Both the position numbers and the translations under genes were made by a program. The notes below the pieces were generated by a model that was not told the DNA's origin, searched no databases, and saw only the letters and a program-made list of their open reading frames with translations. DNA of 64,000 bases from Protonemura montana. Its lineage: Eukaryota > Arthropoda > Insecta > Plecoptera > Nemouridae. Position 1 is the first letter of the stretch; each line of letters starts with the position of its first letter. Location of the stretch: the NCBI GenBank assembly GCA_947568835.1, contig OX387604.1, positions 26,565,076 through 26,629,075 on the forward strand, given 5' to 3'. Below, one piece after another: positions 37,496-49,769 of the stretch.

Positions 37496-39159
37496 TCACT
37501 GTGGAAAGTTTTTGAGAAGCTGATTTATTTGCTTGTGTGTTAGATCCCGTACTCCAGGCGTCAATATTCCCTTTCTTTCTTGTTCTTTCTTTATCCTCTT
37601 CTTGTCCTGAAATTAACAATGGTTTCAGCTTAATGAGAGAATGCAATCAAACCCTACACCACCTGAAAATAATACCAAAAACAAACTATTATTTAGATCT
37701 AACGACAAACACAAGACAAAGACGAGGAGCACGTTATATAATAGCGGTGAATTTACAGCGTATGGTTTTATTTTCTTTGTCATTGTACGCATCTCATCAA
37801 CCAGAGATATATGTCTTTTCAGGCTTCTGGCAAAGACAAATGTCCAGACACAAAGAAACATACTTTTGTCTCAAAGTTTATGAATATAACAAAGCAACAT
37901 TTTTGTGTTCAACTTGTAAAATGAGAATGCCCCCAATCAGAAAATGATTTTCCTTTAATCAAGTCAAGCTATCCTAGCCAGATACACATGGTACTAAACT
38001 TATGAGCTACTAGGTTATTAAAATAAACAGATGTGGCAGCAAAAGCACTTAAGCCATTTAGAAAAAAAAGCTACAAAGTTATGAAAAAATTACGAAAAAA
38101 ATTGACAGCAAACGGCTTGAAACACGAAGAAAATAGGAAAATAAGTACCCGCTGAAAAAGTAGGGAAGGGAATTAGCAAACGCATCATGTCATGAGGAAG
38201 GATTTCAGCGAGTTATAATTGACCGGCCATTGTTTTGTCTTGGTAGATATGATCTTTTACTTCTACTCAGAGGCCATGCATACCATCAGATATTAAGGTA
38301 AGATAGAAAAGAACATACCAAAAATGATTTATAGCTTTTTTCAAATAACTCTACTTCTTTTGCAGAAAGGGCTTGGTTAAAGTCATTTTTTTTAAAGCTT
38401 GCAAACAGAACTGCCATTTCTTGAAGACAACCGATATCTGCAATATTAAAAAGAAAAAGTTATTTCACACATCTTTAGAACCTTTCAAAGCAGATACAGA
38501 AAATCAGCCAATCCTAGGATCCATATTATGATCTGGATTCTACTGAATTATTTCTTTGAATTATATGCTATTACTTTTCCTATACAATAATCCTTAGCCC
38601 TAAACGGCTAATCCTTAGCAAGGCAACTGTCTGCAACAAAAAATTCCTAGATAAATAGATCCAAACGCACTGACTAGACTTTAGTATGGTTTTAGCAAGA
38701 TGCAATTTCAACAGCTTTTGCTTTTGCAGGAAGATGAGTGAAGACTTACTTACGTTAATAAGTACAACTAAAATAGCCCATTAGCATCGATCAAGCATCA
38801 AAAGCCTAATTGCAAACCATGTTCACAAATTTGCTACTCAAGCTAGGATTTTGATGCTCATCCTGACAAGTAAATGGCTTTCTGTCACCTTTTTTAATGC
38901 TATGATATGAATCCAAGCAACTACCCTGAGTTTAATAAATATTTGTATAACTGGATTTCAAAAACATAATGTTACGACAAATATGATTTTGGTCAAATAC
39001 AATTTTTAGGTTATAAGTCTTAAAAAAGTTTTTACCGCTTGTCTTGTCTCCTTTTCCTGAAACAGTTGTTTTCAACTTGAGAGGCAATAGTTCCTGGAAA
39101 GGAAAAGGCTCCTTGGCAGGACGCCTCGCAGCCTGCCTCAAAATAGACCACAATTTCAT
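37496..39159 (-). CDS. CHCHD1: Mitochondrial small-subunit ribosomal protein mS37 (CHCHD1)
   Basis: Three exons: 39159-39036, 38437-38319, 37606-37496; 354 nt, 117 residues (human CHCHD1 has 118). It is a component of the mitochondrial 28S ribosomal subunit. The N-terminal exon (MKLWSILRQAARRP...) is basic, like a mitochondrial import/ribosome-binding tail. Exon 2 aligns with the CHCH helix-turn-helix (CLQEMAVLFASFKKNDFN, then SAKEVELFEKS). Exon 3 matches the conserved tail (LTHKQINQLLKNFPQ). The ATG at 39159 is the first in frame after a TTG. Oddly, the twin CX9C motif is nearly gone: only the first Cys remains, the other three positions being Ser (CX9S and SX9S). The gene lies tail-to-tail with MAD2L2 (about 450 bp between stops). 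The call rests on length, phase and the C-terminal match. Confidence 0.85.
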
Positions 39160-39562
39160 TTCCCTATTAATATGAGTACTTTGACACAACAAAACCTTAT
39201 CCCCTGACCTGACCTAGCATAACCTTATTACATTCTTCGCTTGTTACCATGGGGCTCCGAGCTTTCCCATATGAGAACATAAGATGTGAATGAACGAGCG
39301 TTTATTGAAAATGAGGGAAAATAACTTGAGAGTCAAAATTAGCAAATAATAATATACTAGAGGTGAATCTACGCAAGGCTAGAGACACGGCCAACGTTGA
39401 GCGAGCTACGGTGTTGTAGTCGGAATGACTACTGCCACTGAACCCACCATTACCCTTGACCCAAACGACTTAACCTGGCCCAACACTGACCCTAGGTTAA
39501 GAAGAAGACGTTGCCTCACAAACATTATCTAAATATTAAAACTGAACCCCTCTGGAATTTAG

Positions 39563-39754
39563 GTGATTCAATTTTTACAAATTACACAAAGAAAAAAAAT
39601 ATTTGCTCCAAATAGTGCATGGTTTTCAAAAATAGGTGTATTTCCATGGAATTACTTAAATGTCACTAATGAAAAGATAACTCAAATTGAAATAGAGGTT
39701 TTGGAAAATGGAAGTGGTAGGCAAAGCAAAATCAGTGTACTACAAAGTAGATAA
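39563..39754 (+). other. Unassigned candidate terminal exon
   Basis: An open plus-strand segment follows a reasonable acceptor (tctggaatttag) and ends with TAG at 39752-39754. An AATAAA sits about 40 bp downstream. Its 63 codons (VIQFLQITQRKKIFAPNSAW...) have a protein-like composition, but I do not recognise them. No upstream exon was found. It could be a decayed exon or chance. Confidence 0.25.
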
Positions 39755-40664
39755 AGGGTTCTTATTTTTTTATTGAAATTATAATTTTTACAAAAATAAA
39801 ATGTTGCATATATCTTCACTGCTCGGATCTTGATTCTTGAAAACTAATGTTTTTCCCTCAACTAGAGTGCGATTGTCCTCCAGTCTTTATCGCCAGGATC
39901 ATTCTTCAAATGATGGGTGCTGTGCCCTGGGTGTTTGTTTGTTTATTTGTTTTTACAAAATACATTGTTTAACAATTAATTTTACAATATATCGAATACT
40001 TAATACAGTTATTACTAATCCTAGTTACTATTTCTAGGTGAGACATAATAATTAATAAATTAGTGATTGCTTGACTGTGAATTCTCTGATGGAGTACAGT
40101 GATAATTTAAGCAAATGTTCTTTTAATTTTGAGTTGAATTTGGAAGAGTCTGTGATACATTTAATCTGATTCGGAAGGAAGTTAAACAATGCATAGCAGC
40201 ATTTTTTAACAGCTGCCTTCACAGCAACTGAAACAAATACATGAAAACAAATTAATTATAGTGTTAACATTACACAAGCAGCAAGGAATTTTAATGCCAT
40301 TTTTGTAATGGACATTACAGGTATGATTCAATATTTGATTTTCATAGCACCATTTGCAAAGTCAGATCCACATTCATTAGGGTCAAACAGCATCGTATTT
40401 AAAATGTTCAAATGAACTGGCCTTTTCTTGAACATATGAAGCATAGACTCGTTCCGCAATAAGAATGGCACGTTTAAATATGATCCTTTTTTATTGCACA
40501 AACCTTTCGAGAATTGGTTAACTTTGCTCTGTACACAGCAAAACCGTGTGCCATCCTTTTCTTGTTTGTTATCAGGTCGAGAGGATCGCCAATCAGTTCA
40601 AAACAACGGCCCGAAGAATTTGATGGGTAACAAAAGCGTCTCGCTTCATAGTGGCTCACGAGTG

Positions 40665-41260
40665 GAGTGTAGTAACCCATCTTGTTCGATTGGACTGCAA
40701 GTAGGTTTTCAAAGCCATACCATGCTTTTTTAATTTTGTCTCTTGTTTAGTGGACAATAGTTCACTTGGCTGGCTTTCGTTACCACATGGCTTTAGAAAT
40801 TCGATGGGCAATGAATGGGCCCACTCTCTAGTAGCTCACAAGTTGAGTGTAGGCACCAAATTGTAAATTTACCCAGCTTGTTCGACTGGACTGCTAGTAG
40901 GTTTTCAAAGCCATACCATGCTTTGTTCATTTTGTCTCTTGTTTTGTAAAAAGTGGCGTCCATCAATCTTCATTTGCATTTTCAAAGAACACTTAGTAGT
41001 TCGCCACAAGACTTCATCGTCATCAACCAACAACCCTTGACCACTCAGCCTCACCAACATTGCTCTGTTCTTGTTTGTTTCCAACTCTAGAGTACAATAG
41101 TTCACTTTGTTGGCTTTCGTTAGCACATGGCTTTAGAAATTTGATGGGCAATGAATGGGCCCACTCTCTAGTAGCTTACAAGTTGAGTGTAGGCGCCAAA
41201 TTGTAAATTTACCCAGCTTGTTCGACTGGAATGCAAGTAGGTTTTCGAACCCGCATCATG
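40665..41260. repeat. Local direct repeats upstream of GDPGP1
   Basis: Segments with acccagcttgttcgactgga, aagtaggttttc, tggctttcgtt and gatgggcaatgaatgggccc recur around 40665-40735, 40770-40950 and 41095-41250. This looks like two to three partly deleted copies of one unit of roughly 250-350 bp. No coding potential or known family was recognised. Confidence 0.65.
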
Positions 41261-41539
41261 ACCTTAAAATCGTCAAAACCCACTAGTGAAATTCCAACGT
41301 GGTGATCTTCTCCACGCGAAGCCAATTTTCTTCTCCGGGAAGTTGCGCTCCCTCTTTCGTTCTTCACCATAAAAATGAACATTTCTCGTTTATTAGCACG
41401 TCCAGGGCACAGACAATCTTTTATGGTTCGAAAGGAAAAGGCGCAAAACGGCCGAGACGTTAAACGACTAATAGATCAGTAGCGTGCTGCGAGTAGTCGG
41501 CTGACATGTTTGTTTTGAAATTGTTTGAAGTTGATGGGG

Positions 41540-41725
41540 ACCAATGGGGAACCCCAATGGGAAGAGGCCAATCAAAGAACAGAGATATTCACTATTGTGG
41601 CGCGGCTTATGTGATGATGAAGCAAACACATGGTAGGGTGGAAGGGGTATGGTGGTGACGGCAAACGGAGAGGTTAGGAAGCCCTGTCGCAGACGTTGTC
41701 ACACTTGTAAGCAAAGTATTGTAAG
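41540..41725 (+). promoter_or_regulatory. Likely GDPGP1 promoter
   Basis: A comparatively GC-rich stretch just upstream of the GDPGP1 ATG, with a CCAATCA box near 41569 and a CACTATTGTGGCGCGG-like segment. No TATA box is seen. The functional promoter call is inference from position and motifs. Confidence 0.35.
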
Positions 41726-44700
41726 ATGTCATTTCTCGGGGGTGTTGCGAACCATGGTTACTCTAGGGACGACTTGAAAACCTCTGTTTTAATGAAAGGA
41801 AAAAGAGGTAATGTACCCGTTTCAAAGTTCGACAAGCAGTTTACCACAAAATGGAAAAGTGCCATGGATGCTGGACTCTTCCAATATGTATTAGACATCA
41901 ACAAGTCAAAAGTTTTGCCGGGAAATTATTCGTTCTTTGCCCAGGTGAGACTACTTCAAATTTATTTCTTTTGGTTGTTTTCATACAAAATATAACAAAG
42001 CATGGTGGTTAAAAAAGTTTTACATTAAATAGGTCTTCCGTGATGGCTGAGAAAATGTACGTTTGATATGTGCAATCGTTATAAGTCTCAACCATTAGTC
42101 AAGCCCACTCAGTTCCTAGTTATGGCACTTGTTTTGCTTTAAAATTTCAAATACCTACCTTCTTTCTTATACTGCTGCAAAAACCTTGCCCTAGAGAAAA
42201 TATACTAAATTCCTAGGTATTAAAATTGATAGTGCAATGAACTGGGATAGCCACGTGGAATCGGTATGTGCCAAGGTAGCCTCTGCATGATATCTTATAG
42301 GCAAAATGATGAAATTAGTGAATATTGATACTGTGAAGCTCATATATTTTGGACTACTACAATCACATTTGCAATATGGTGTCATCGTCTGGGGGAACAG
42401 TTCCCAGGCCAAGAGACTGTTTGTCCTTCAGAAGCGTGCACTGAGATACATGGCACGGGCCAGCTTGAACCCGTGCGCTGAGGTATTTTATAAAGATTCC
42501 TGCAGAAATGTATTTATTAAATTCAGAATGTTAACATTACCTAGTTTATATATGTATCATACCATAATGTACTGCATAGAGAACAACTATTTGAGTCGTA
42601 CTAATGAGACCATTCATGACCATAACACTAGGTTCAAAACAGACGTTCGAACCGAATCACACCGATTGAGCATCTATACGAAAGACCCCATCTATAATGG
42701 GAGCAAATTATTTAACGCTCTACCTGGGTCGATCAAATGTTTACTGCTTCCTAAGCTCAAAGGTCAATTGAAGGAGCATTTTATCACAAATTGTTTTTAT
42801 TCTATTAATGAGTTTTACAGCAGCTAGTATAGCATGCTTGATTTGTATATAACTGACTGTCCCATAACATGTACAATGTTTTAAAGACAATAAATTAAAT
42901 AAATAAAAAAAAAAAAAAATACTATTTCAAAGTCATCTGTAGAATTTATTTTTTATATGAATTTAATGGCAAAAATGGATCTAGAGCTTGATTTGGTGTA
43001 TTTTCAATCTTATTGAATAGACAGTAATAAATGCACATGAATGTATTGCATGTCAGTAATTATATTATTTATATATATATATTTTTTTTTCCGTCGCACA
43101 GTGTTCAAGTACATAATATTTTAGCATACATGTTTGGCTCACTCCATAATGGTTTTATTTTTAAAATAAAGCCGGAGTCTTGGAAATAGTCAGGTTATAA
43201 ATTCATATCATAAAATACAATAAAATTACATTTTTAATATAAAGCCTTGGCTAGGAGAGTTCTCAGCTTATAGGTAAATAGACCTTCAACACTACTTAAA
43301 ATGTAGTCAAAAAAATTCTACATGGCTTTCTATTGTAAAGTAGATTAGTGTTTTTCTATGACTGGCAATGCAACTTAGTGATTCACAGCTCATCAATGTA
43401 ATATTCACCTCCTGCAAGGATTTGTAAGTTGCAACTGATGTTTATCTCTTCATTATTAAACATAATTGCAGTTCAGATATCAATAGCAAAGCCAACATTT
43501 TTCAAAAATGATGATGTTGTTGACAGTTGTGCTTTGTTTCGATTGTCTTTTGGGTTTAAAACAGAGCTTGGTTGACGTCTTGTCAGGCGCCGGCATCTTC
43601 AGGACTATGTGATCTCTATAATCTGTATCTTGTTGGCCCAACGTCAACCAAGGTCCGTTTCAGAAACTAAGGGCACAAGCATCAACCATCAGATCGTGAC
43701 TTTGAACTACATCTCCATTACTATTAGTTGTTTGTCAATTGCTTTTTGTTAGGTCTGGAATCAAATAGGTACATGGTATTGTAATTTAAAAATATTATCT
43801 AATAGCTTATGATAGCAGGCTATCTTAAGAAAATAATGCCTGGCAACGGTTTTTAATAAATCATGAAAATAACATTTTTTTTGGAGAGGTAGATATTTTA
43901 AATTACCCATTTTACCCATATTTGGCAAATAACGCTACAATACTGGTAGCATATTTTATTTTTATTGATTTATAACTTAGGTATGTAAACTAACTAACTT
44001 ACTTAAGTACTTACTTAAAAATATTTTTATTTTTAATATAATTGAGCCAATTTTTACAGTTTATTTTTTAAGTATAAGAATCTGTGGTAAAATCTTTGGT
44101 CACAAAGAAGTATATTTTTCTCTGTGAGGTCAACACTGATTATTATTATATTAAAAGCATTAATAACTACATTAATATGTACTTACAAAACATACAAATG
44201 TACTTACAAATTATCACAAAAAATAGTTCAAATTAAATATTTGTTTATGTAGAAACTGCCAACAAACTGTTTAACAAAGACTTTGAAACAATTTTATAAT
44301 AATTTCTGCATAAAATAAACATTTAATTTGAAGATTTATCTTACATATATCATTAAATATATATTAGAATTTTTTTTATAGTTTGTAATTAAATTATTTA
44401 TTTTAAAATGTTTTATATTTATTAATAATTAAAACACAATAAACCGCTCGAGCTCCATATTTGACGTTGATTTCTTTTTGCAGTTAAACGTCGATCGAGC
44501 CACAAAAAGACGGACACCTCAAAATATCACAAGCATGTCACTACCGTTCGACAAAACTAAATTTAATTTTAGCAGAGTGAAAAAAAGTGAAGTAATCTTC
44601 GTACTCGGAAGAGAAAGCTTAAATCTGACGGCATGTTCAGACGTTCTTGTGATAAACGTCAGTCCTCTTGAATTTGGTCACAGCCTTCTTCTACCTCAAC

Positions 44701-47197
44701 TCAACGACTGCTTGCCTCAAGTTGTGACAGTTTATAGCATTTGTCTTTGTCTAGATGTTGTGATGCTGAGTGCAAGTCCGTAAGTAAATCCGCGGTCTTT
44801 AGAAAAACCTAACCGCATTTTTTTTTTTTTATAATTTATTGCTATGATCTTGATGCTTTGCCCTCTACATGTTCACTTTTTTGCTATATAATTGTAGGAA
44901 AAAGCCATTAGGATATAAAAAGAGAAATACTTTAAGAAAAACTATTTGAACTGGGTTTTGAATGCTAAGTACCAGGCTACTAAATTTCCTCGTTGCATGT
45001 TGAAATAATTTAATTGTATTAATAAATTATTGATTTGTATTTGTATTTAAAAATTTATATTCCAGGTATTTGTAATAAATATCTAAATGTATTTCATAAT
45101 ACATTGTAAGTGTTGAGGGAAATTTAGTATCTCTTTACTTAGCATTCAAAACCCAGTTCAGTAAAACTAGTGCTAAGGATAAATCAAGTAGACATGAGTC
45201 TAAAAACCATCATAGATAAATACTTTATTTTGGTTTTGCAGTTATTTTCGCTTGGGCTTTAACAGTTTGCTTGGTTATGCATCTGTAAATCATCTTCACT
45301 TTCACGTTTATTACCTGAAGCAAAAAATGCTGCTCGAACATATTGTAAGTTTTGATACTCAGCATATAAATATTTTCACTCAAAATCAACTTTTTAATTC
45401 AACTGTCATTTTGATTTTCTAGGAGGTGAAACATCTTGCCGGTCCTTGCTTCGAGGTAGTTGATTATCCTGCAGTTGGGTTTGTCTTTCAATTAATCAAC
45501 AAACTGGATTCTAAAAAACTTGCAGTGTAAGTTGCTTCTGGCAAAAGTATTATTCAATAAACAATAAAAACAATAATATTATTTCAACATGCAAAAGTTT
45601 TTTACCGCCGAGCACTTAAGTCTTCAGAAGTTTACTCCCTGAAAACATAGAGTCACTTTCTCTTAGAACGTCTCTCTGATTAAATTATTTTTATTTTTGT
45701 GGTGTTAAACGACGCACTGTTTTGACATCTGGTCATGCGGCACTGGTTTAATGGCGTCGGTGAATGAGTGGATGATGATGAGGATGATGAACTTAACCTA
45801 GCCTAGAAGGGAGGGGAAACCCGGTGCCGGCACATAGCGTACTCCTGTCGAAGACCAAGGGGACCACCGGCTTAACGTCCCTTCCGAAGGACGGTACAAC
45901 GCGAACAACGGGATTCCTCCACAAATCCATGCTGTCGAGAGGTTGATAAGCAAGGCGAGTGAAGTTGCTGTACTAACTTTCATCCCTCCAACCTCTCTCC
46001 CGAATAGAACTGGTCATTTGTACTCTCCGATTAAAATCAATGCCAGTAAATCATGTTCAGCATTGGCAAAATCATCTCCCATCTACACACTTATGATTCT
46101 GTGAGTGCACACAAATTATCACCCAAGTATTTCTGTTTCTGAGCGTAGCTAAGATAGATCCTCTGTAGCTGATACTTTTATACTCAGTTATCAATTTATT
46201 TTTTCCAGGCAAATCCACAAACTGACCAATTTGTTGCAATCGTTAGACATCGCCCACAATCTTTATATGACACGAGGAACAAAGCTACACATCACTGAAC
46301 CAGAAAATACCGTGGCTTATACTGCGATAAGAATTTATGTCTGGGCCAGAAGCTCTTCCACAGGTAAAACTTGATAATATAAGTCTTAAGGAGTTTAATT
46401 TGTCTTAAACTAAATTTTACCACTTACCAGTGTTCCCTGGTTATGAATATTGAAAAAAAATCTCCAGTAATTTTATAGCCTGGAGAAAAATGATAAAAGT
46501 AGTATTTTTCAACGTAGGAGAAACAAATCATAGCTCATTAGAATAATGCTGTGACTATTTCTAGCCCATAGATCCCTTTACTTTGGGCTGTCTGAACAAA
46601 TTATCATTTCTCAGCAAAGTGTTTGTTACAGGGATCCAAACCAAAATGATGGATTTAGGTTTTAGTGTCAGTTATCAAAAATCAAAAATGTAATATTTAT
46701 ATTCCAGTTATGGATCTGCAATCAAAGATTTGGTTCCTATAAAAGTTAAAATAAAAAGTAACAATCCAATAACTGGTCCCAGAAGAAAGGGTCCCTGTGG
46801 TAATATTGGCACCAACCCAACTAATCTTTTGGACTAACATCGAATGACTAAGCTTGGGCTGGCTTTATTTAAAGAAAAGCAAAATCTTTTTTCCGTCTGC
46901 TTTATTGGATCTTTTATCACGACATGAAGAGCCAATATCTTTTTTTTCCAAATTACAGTTTCAGATCCAGTCACATTACAATTTATTTTTCATCTTTACT
47001 TTCCAGGGGCAAAAGAGTCCGCAGGATTCAATCCAGCGTTATGTGAATTATTTGGACACCTGAACGTGAAAAATTGTGATTTTTACGACCAACTAGATGA
47101 GAGAGAAGTGTCTGCCATTTTGTCGGAGACTTGCAAACAAACATTTTATAGTGTCCGTCAACTGGTGAAGGAAATGTTTGAGTACAGTCTGTTCTGA
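41726..47197 (+). CDS. GDPGP1: GDP-D-glucose phosphorylase 1
   Basis: Six exons: 41726-41944, 44484-44779, 45242-45344, 45423-45527, 46209-46363, 47007-47197; about 355 residues (human 385). The enzyme is a HIT-superfamily phosphorylase that cleaves GDP-D-glucose to glucose-1-phosphate and GDP, thought to clear a misfolded nucleotide sugar. Visible family features: [49 protein letters not shown], the intact HIT motif [22 protein letters not shown], and [14 protein letters not shown] near the end. All introns are GT-AG. Exon 4 contains one extra T (45480-45488, TTTTGTCTT), so the total is 1069 nt and the frame breaks between YPAVGF and VFQLINKL. The downstream half is otherwise open and conserved. 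Intron 1 holds a LINE fragment and intron 4 a SINE. Decayed partial copies follow at 47.8, 51.5, 58.6 and 62.3 kb. Confidence 0.94.
42190..42915 (+). mobile_element. 5'-truncated non-LTR retrotransposon (ORF2 C-terminal part)
   Basis: Translates as [20 protein letters not shown], one stop, then an open 173-codon frame with [20 protein letters not shown] and LQKRALRYM. These are typical of the region after the reverse transcriptase in LINE ORF2 proteins. It ends with aataaattaaataaat and poly(A). Extreme 5' truncation is normal for LINE copies. It lies in intron 1 of GDPGP1 in the same orientation. Confidence 0.85.
44935..45215. mobile_element. Foldback element related to the hammerhead family, copy 3
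   Basis: Inverted arms aactatttgaactgggtttt and aaaacccagttcagt, followed by gataaatcaagtagacatga, flank a replaced AT-rich centre. The ribozyme-like core is not preserved. It lies between GDPGP1 exons 2 and 3. Confidence 0.6.
45690..46020 (-). mobile_element. 5S-SINE copy 6, head missing
   Basis: Tail and body as in the other copies, but the sequence stops at gaatagaactggtcatttg, so the 5S-like head is lost (5' truncation). It lies in intron 4 of GDPGP1. Confidence 0.8.
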
Positions 47198-47814
47198 ATG
47201 TGAAGGAATTTTTCCAGGGAGTGAAATGCTAATTCACCAAATATATGACTTATAACTTGATGACTTTTAAATTTGTGTGAGAAGTGCAACATCGGTGTTT
47301 TAAACCTTAGTGATAGGAAGTAGGCACTATAGGAAGTAAGGATTCTTGGATCTTTCGCCTGGAATCTTCCACTTGACTCACTTCTGCTGCAGCTTCTAAT
47401 CTAGTCTTCCTGTGGTTGACTGCTTAATTCATTATTGTTTCCCTCGAGAACTTTTCCTCACACCTGGTCGACAACTCAAACAGATGAGCATGAAACTGCA
47501 CCAACAAGTAATGACTATTACAGTATTAACAAATTTTAAGATTTTATAACCGCAAAATGTACTTGCAACATGTATAGTGATTGAAAACATGCAAATTAAA
47601 CTAGGGCATCTGCAATAAATAAATTTAAATAAAAAAAACATTTTTTGACTATCAATATGATTAGACATAATTGTAAGTAGATTCAATTGATCCACCTGGT
47701 AACCCATTTACAGCAAGACTAGCACACAACACGAGAATATGCGAAACAGCCTCCAATATGAGTCCTGCATTAAACGAATACAAAATATCTTGTACAATTG
47801 TTACTCTACCAACC

Positions 47815-48475
47815 CTTTTAACCCTGCTTAGTAAAACTTCTGTTGTGATCAAAGTTGAAAAAGGTAATTACCTGTCTAACAATCCCATTAGGAACTAACT
47901 GCGAGTTGGATGAAAGCCATGAAATGCAGACACTTGCCATATGTCTTAAACATAAAAAATTCTCAAGTTTTACCGGGGAACTGCTCAGTCTATGTGCAGG
48001 TGAGAGCATGTTAAATGTGTTATTTCTTATCTTTTTCATAAAAATCATAATACGTCTCATGATAAAGCTGGGAGAATGTGTGCCCTTCAGATGGAGAGTA
48101 TCACAAACTGTCCCAAGTCTTAAGAATTATGCTAGCTTTCAAGTTGCAATACTTCAAATGCCAAAAATGCCTTTCTCTTGCCACTCACAGAAAGCAGTTT
48201 TACTTTCAAAATCCTAATATCAACCCTAATTCATGTACTGCAGCTAAAACCCAGCCTATGAGAAGTTAGACCATGTCAAGGCAATCTGTATGAATTTGTT
48301 TCTGCTAGCTCTTATTGCATATTTGGTTTCATTGAAAAAATCCACTGTAAAGTGAATTATTTGGACAACTTATCATTTATAAATTCTTACGACTGGCTGG
48401 ACGACAAATAGAGTGTTTGCGATTTTGTCGGAGACTTGTCAAGAAACATTCCATAGTGCTTAATAACAAAAAAAG
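47815..48475 (+). pseudogene. Decayed GDPGP1 fragment 1 (exon 1 and last-exon remnants)
   Basis: At 47830-48005 the DNA follows GDPGP1 exon 1: aaaacttctgttgtgatcaa against aaaacctctgttttaatgaa, gcgagttggatgaaagccatg, and caagttttaccggggaactg ... gtgcaggtgaga against aaaagttttgccgggaaatt ... gcccaggtgaga. The start of intron 1 follows. At 48350-48465 it follows the last exon: gtgaattatttggacaactt, cgactggctggacgac, attttgtcggagacttgtca. The middle exons are missing and stops and shifts abound, so it cannot code. Confidence 0.8.
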
Positions 48476-48624
48476 AACTACAATCTCAACTTCTAAACCT
48501 AAAGGAATTAGGATCCTTTTCAGAATATATACCAAATTGTAGGTTGTTGGAACAGCAGGTAACATCATAAAAACACGTCAATGTAGACAAAAGAATACAA
48601 ATTTATTTGTCCCTTTATTCGGGT

Positions 48625-49393
48625 TTATTCAGACTTGCCCCATGGGCGTGGTTGGTCAGGGCTGGGCTTCGTAAAGATGTCATTATCATCATCTGTGTCG
48701 CTCTCCGAGTCACGACGCCCGTATTCCTCCATATATTTGACAATATGTCGAAGTTCTTCAGATTTAGAGCGGGTCACCACCGGGTTTCGCCTATTCAACC
48801 TGGAACATGTAGATTGTTCATCTTAAGAGAGAAATTATTCGCAAATTTTCAACAGCTGTGCCTTGTCGTAATTTAAAAGTTATCTGCATGAACTATTTTA
48901 ATGACAATCTTTGTGAAATGTAATTAGGAAGAACTCTAGAGCTGTCACCTGGCAAACATCTGAAAACCTTGTTTGTTGTCTTGAAAGGAAATTAATCAGC
49001 GCTGCTGTCCTATCATTTAAAACTCGTAAACTGAGATTGCCAAGATGTATTTAATTTTTTTCGCCACATTTAAACATTATAAAAAGTGGGTTGATATTTA
49101 AAGTGGGGGAGAAGGAAAAAAAATAAAAGCGTAACTTACAAGAGAAAAAACTCAGCATTGCAAAGTGCCAAGTGCAAATTTTTTTTTTGGAAATCCAAAG
49201 AATTGAGGCCTTTTAGCATGTTGACATTGCCAATGTAAGAGATTTTCTTTCACATATTCATAAATTTTCTGATAATGGCAACGGCACTTTACCTAAATGT
49301 CTAAATTCAAATGAAGAATTACCTTCCGGTGAGGCCAATCCACGCCACGATGAGAATCAGCGCGACTAGGCATACAATTGCCAGAGTTTCCAT
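48625..49393 (-). CDS. Single-pass acidic membrane microprotein, paralogue A (unknown family)
   Basis: I do not recognise this family. Coding exons 49393-49323 and 48799-48625 (GT-AG, phase 2) give 81 residues. A further likely non-coding first exon ends at the donor 51092; the acceptor ctttctttag sits two bases before the ATG. Residues 1-23 (METLAIVCLVALILIVAWIG...) are one hydrophobic helix with almost no charge. A basic patch (RLNRRNP), a Ser/Lys helix (TRSKSEELRHIVKYMEEYG), an acidic stretch (DSESDTDDDNDI) and the C-terminus PRPWGKSE follow. Such a layout suggests an N-terminal anchor with a charged tail, in secretory or mitochondrial membrane; side and organelle are not determined. Four paralogues in this window keep exon sites, length and tail motif, which argues for a real gene. 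Confidence 0.72.
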
Positions 49394-49769
49394 TGCTAAA
49401 GAAAGTTGAGAGTATTAGACCACTAACGTAATGAACAAAACTATTGGTACAAGAATGATTGGCTGGGGAAAAAGTTCCAGGTTGCAATGTCAAGTTCTGG
49501 CAAGTAGTTTTATCTTGACGGGCAAATAAATTTAGGTATCACTCCACAAGTGCAACACACAGCACAGGGAAATTTTCAGATTATTGACAAACAATGCAAC
49601 CCTAAAATAAAATCCATCAAGTTAAAGTGAAATTTGTGACCTCATATAATTTTGTGCTAAATCTCCGCAGATCAGGCAACTTTAGCACTTTACTCAGGTT
49701 TTAAAAATTGTGAAAATTCCAAGCCAAAATCATACAAGAAACAAACTAACTCAGCTTTACTCCTTTAAA

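Noticed and set aside
37537..37947. Plus frame of 136 codons
   Set aside because: Overlaps the last mS37 exon in antisense; no homology or splice support.
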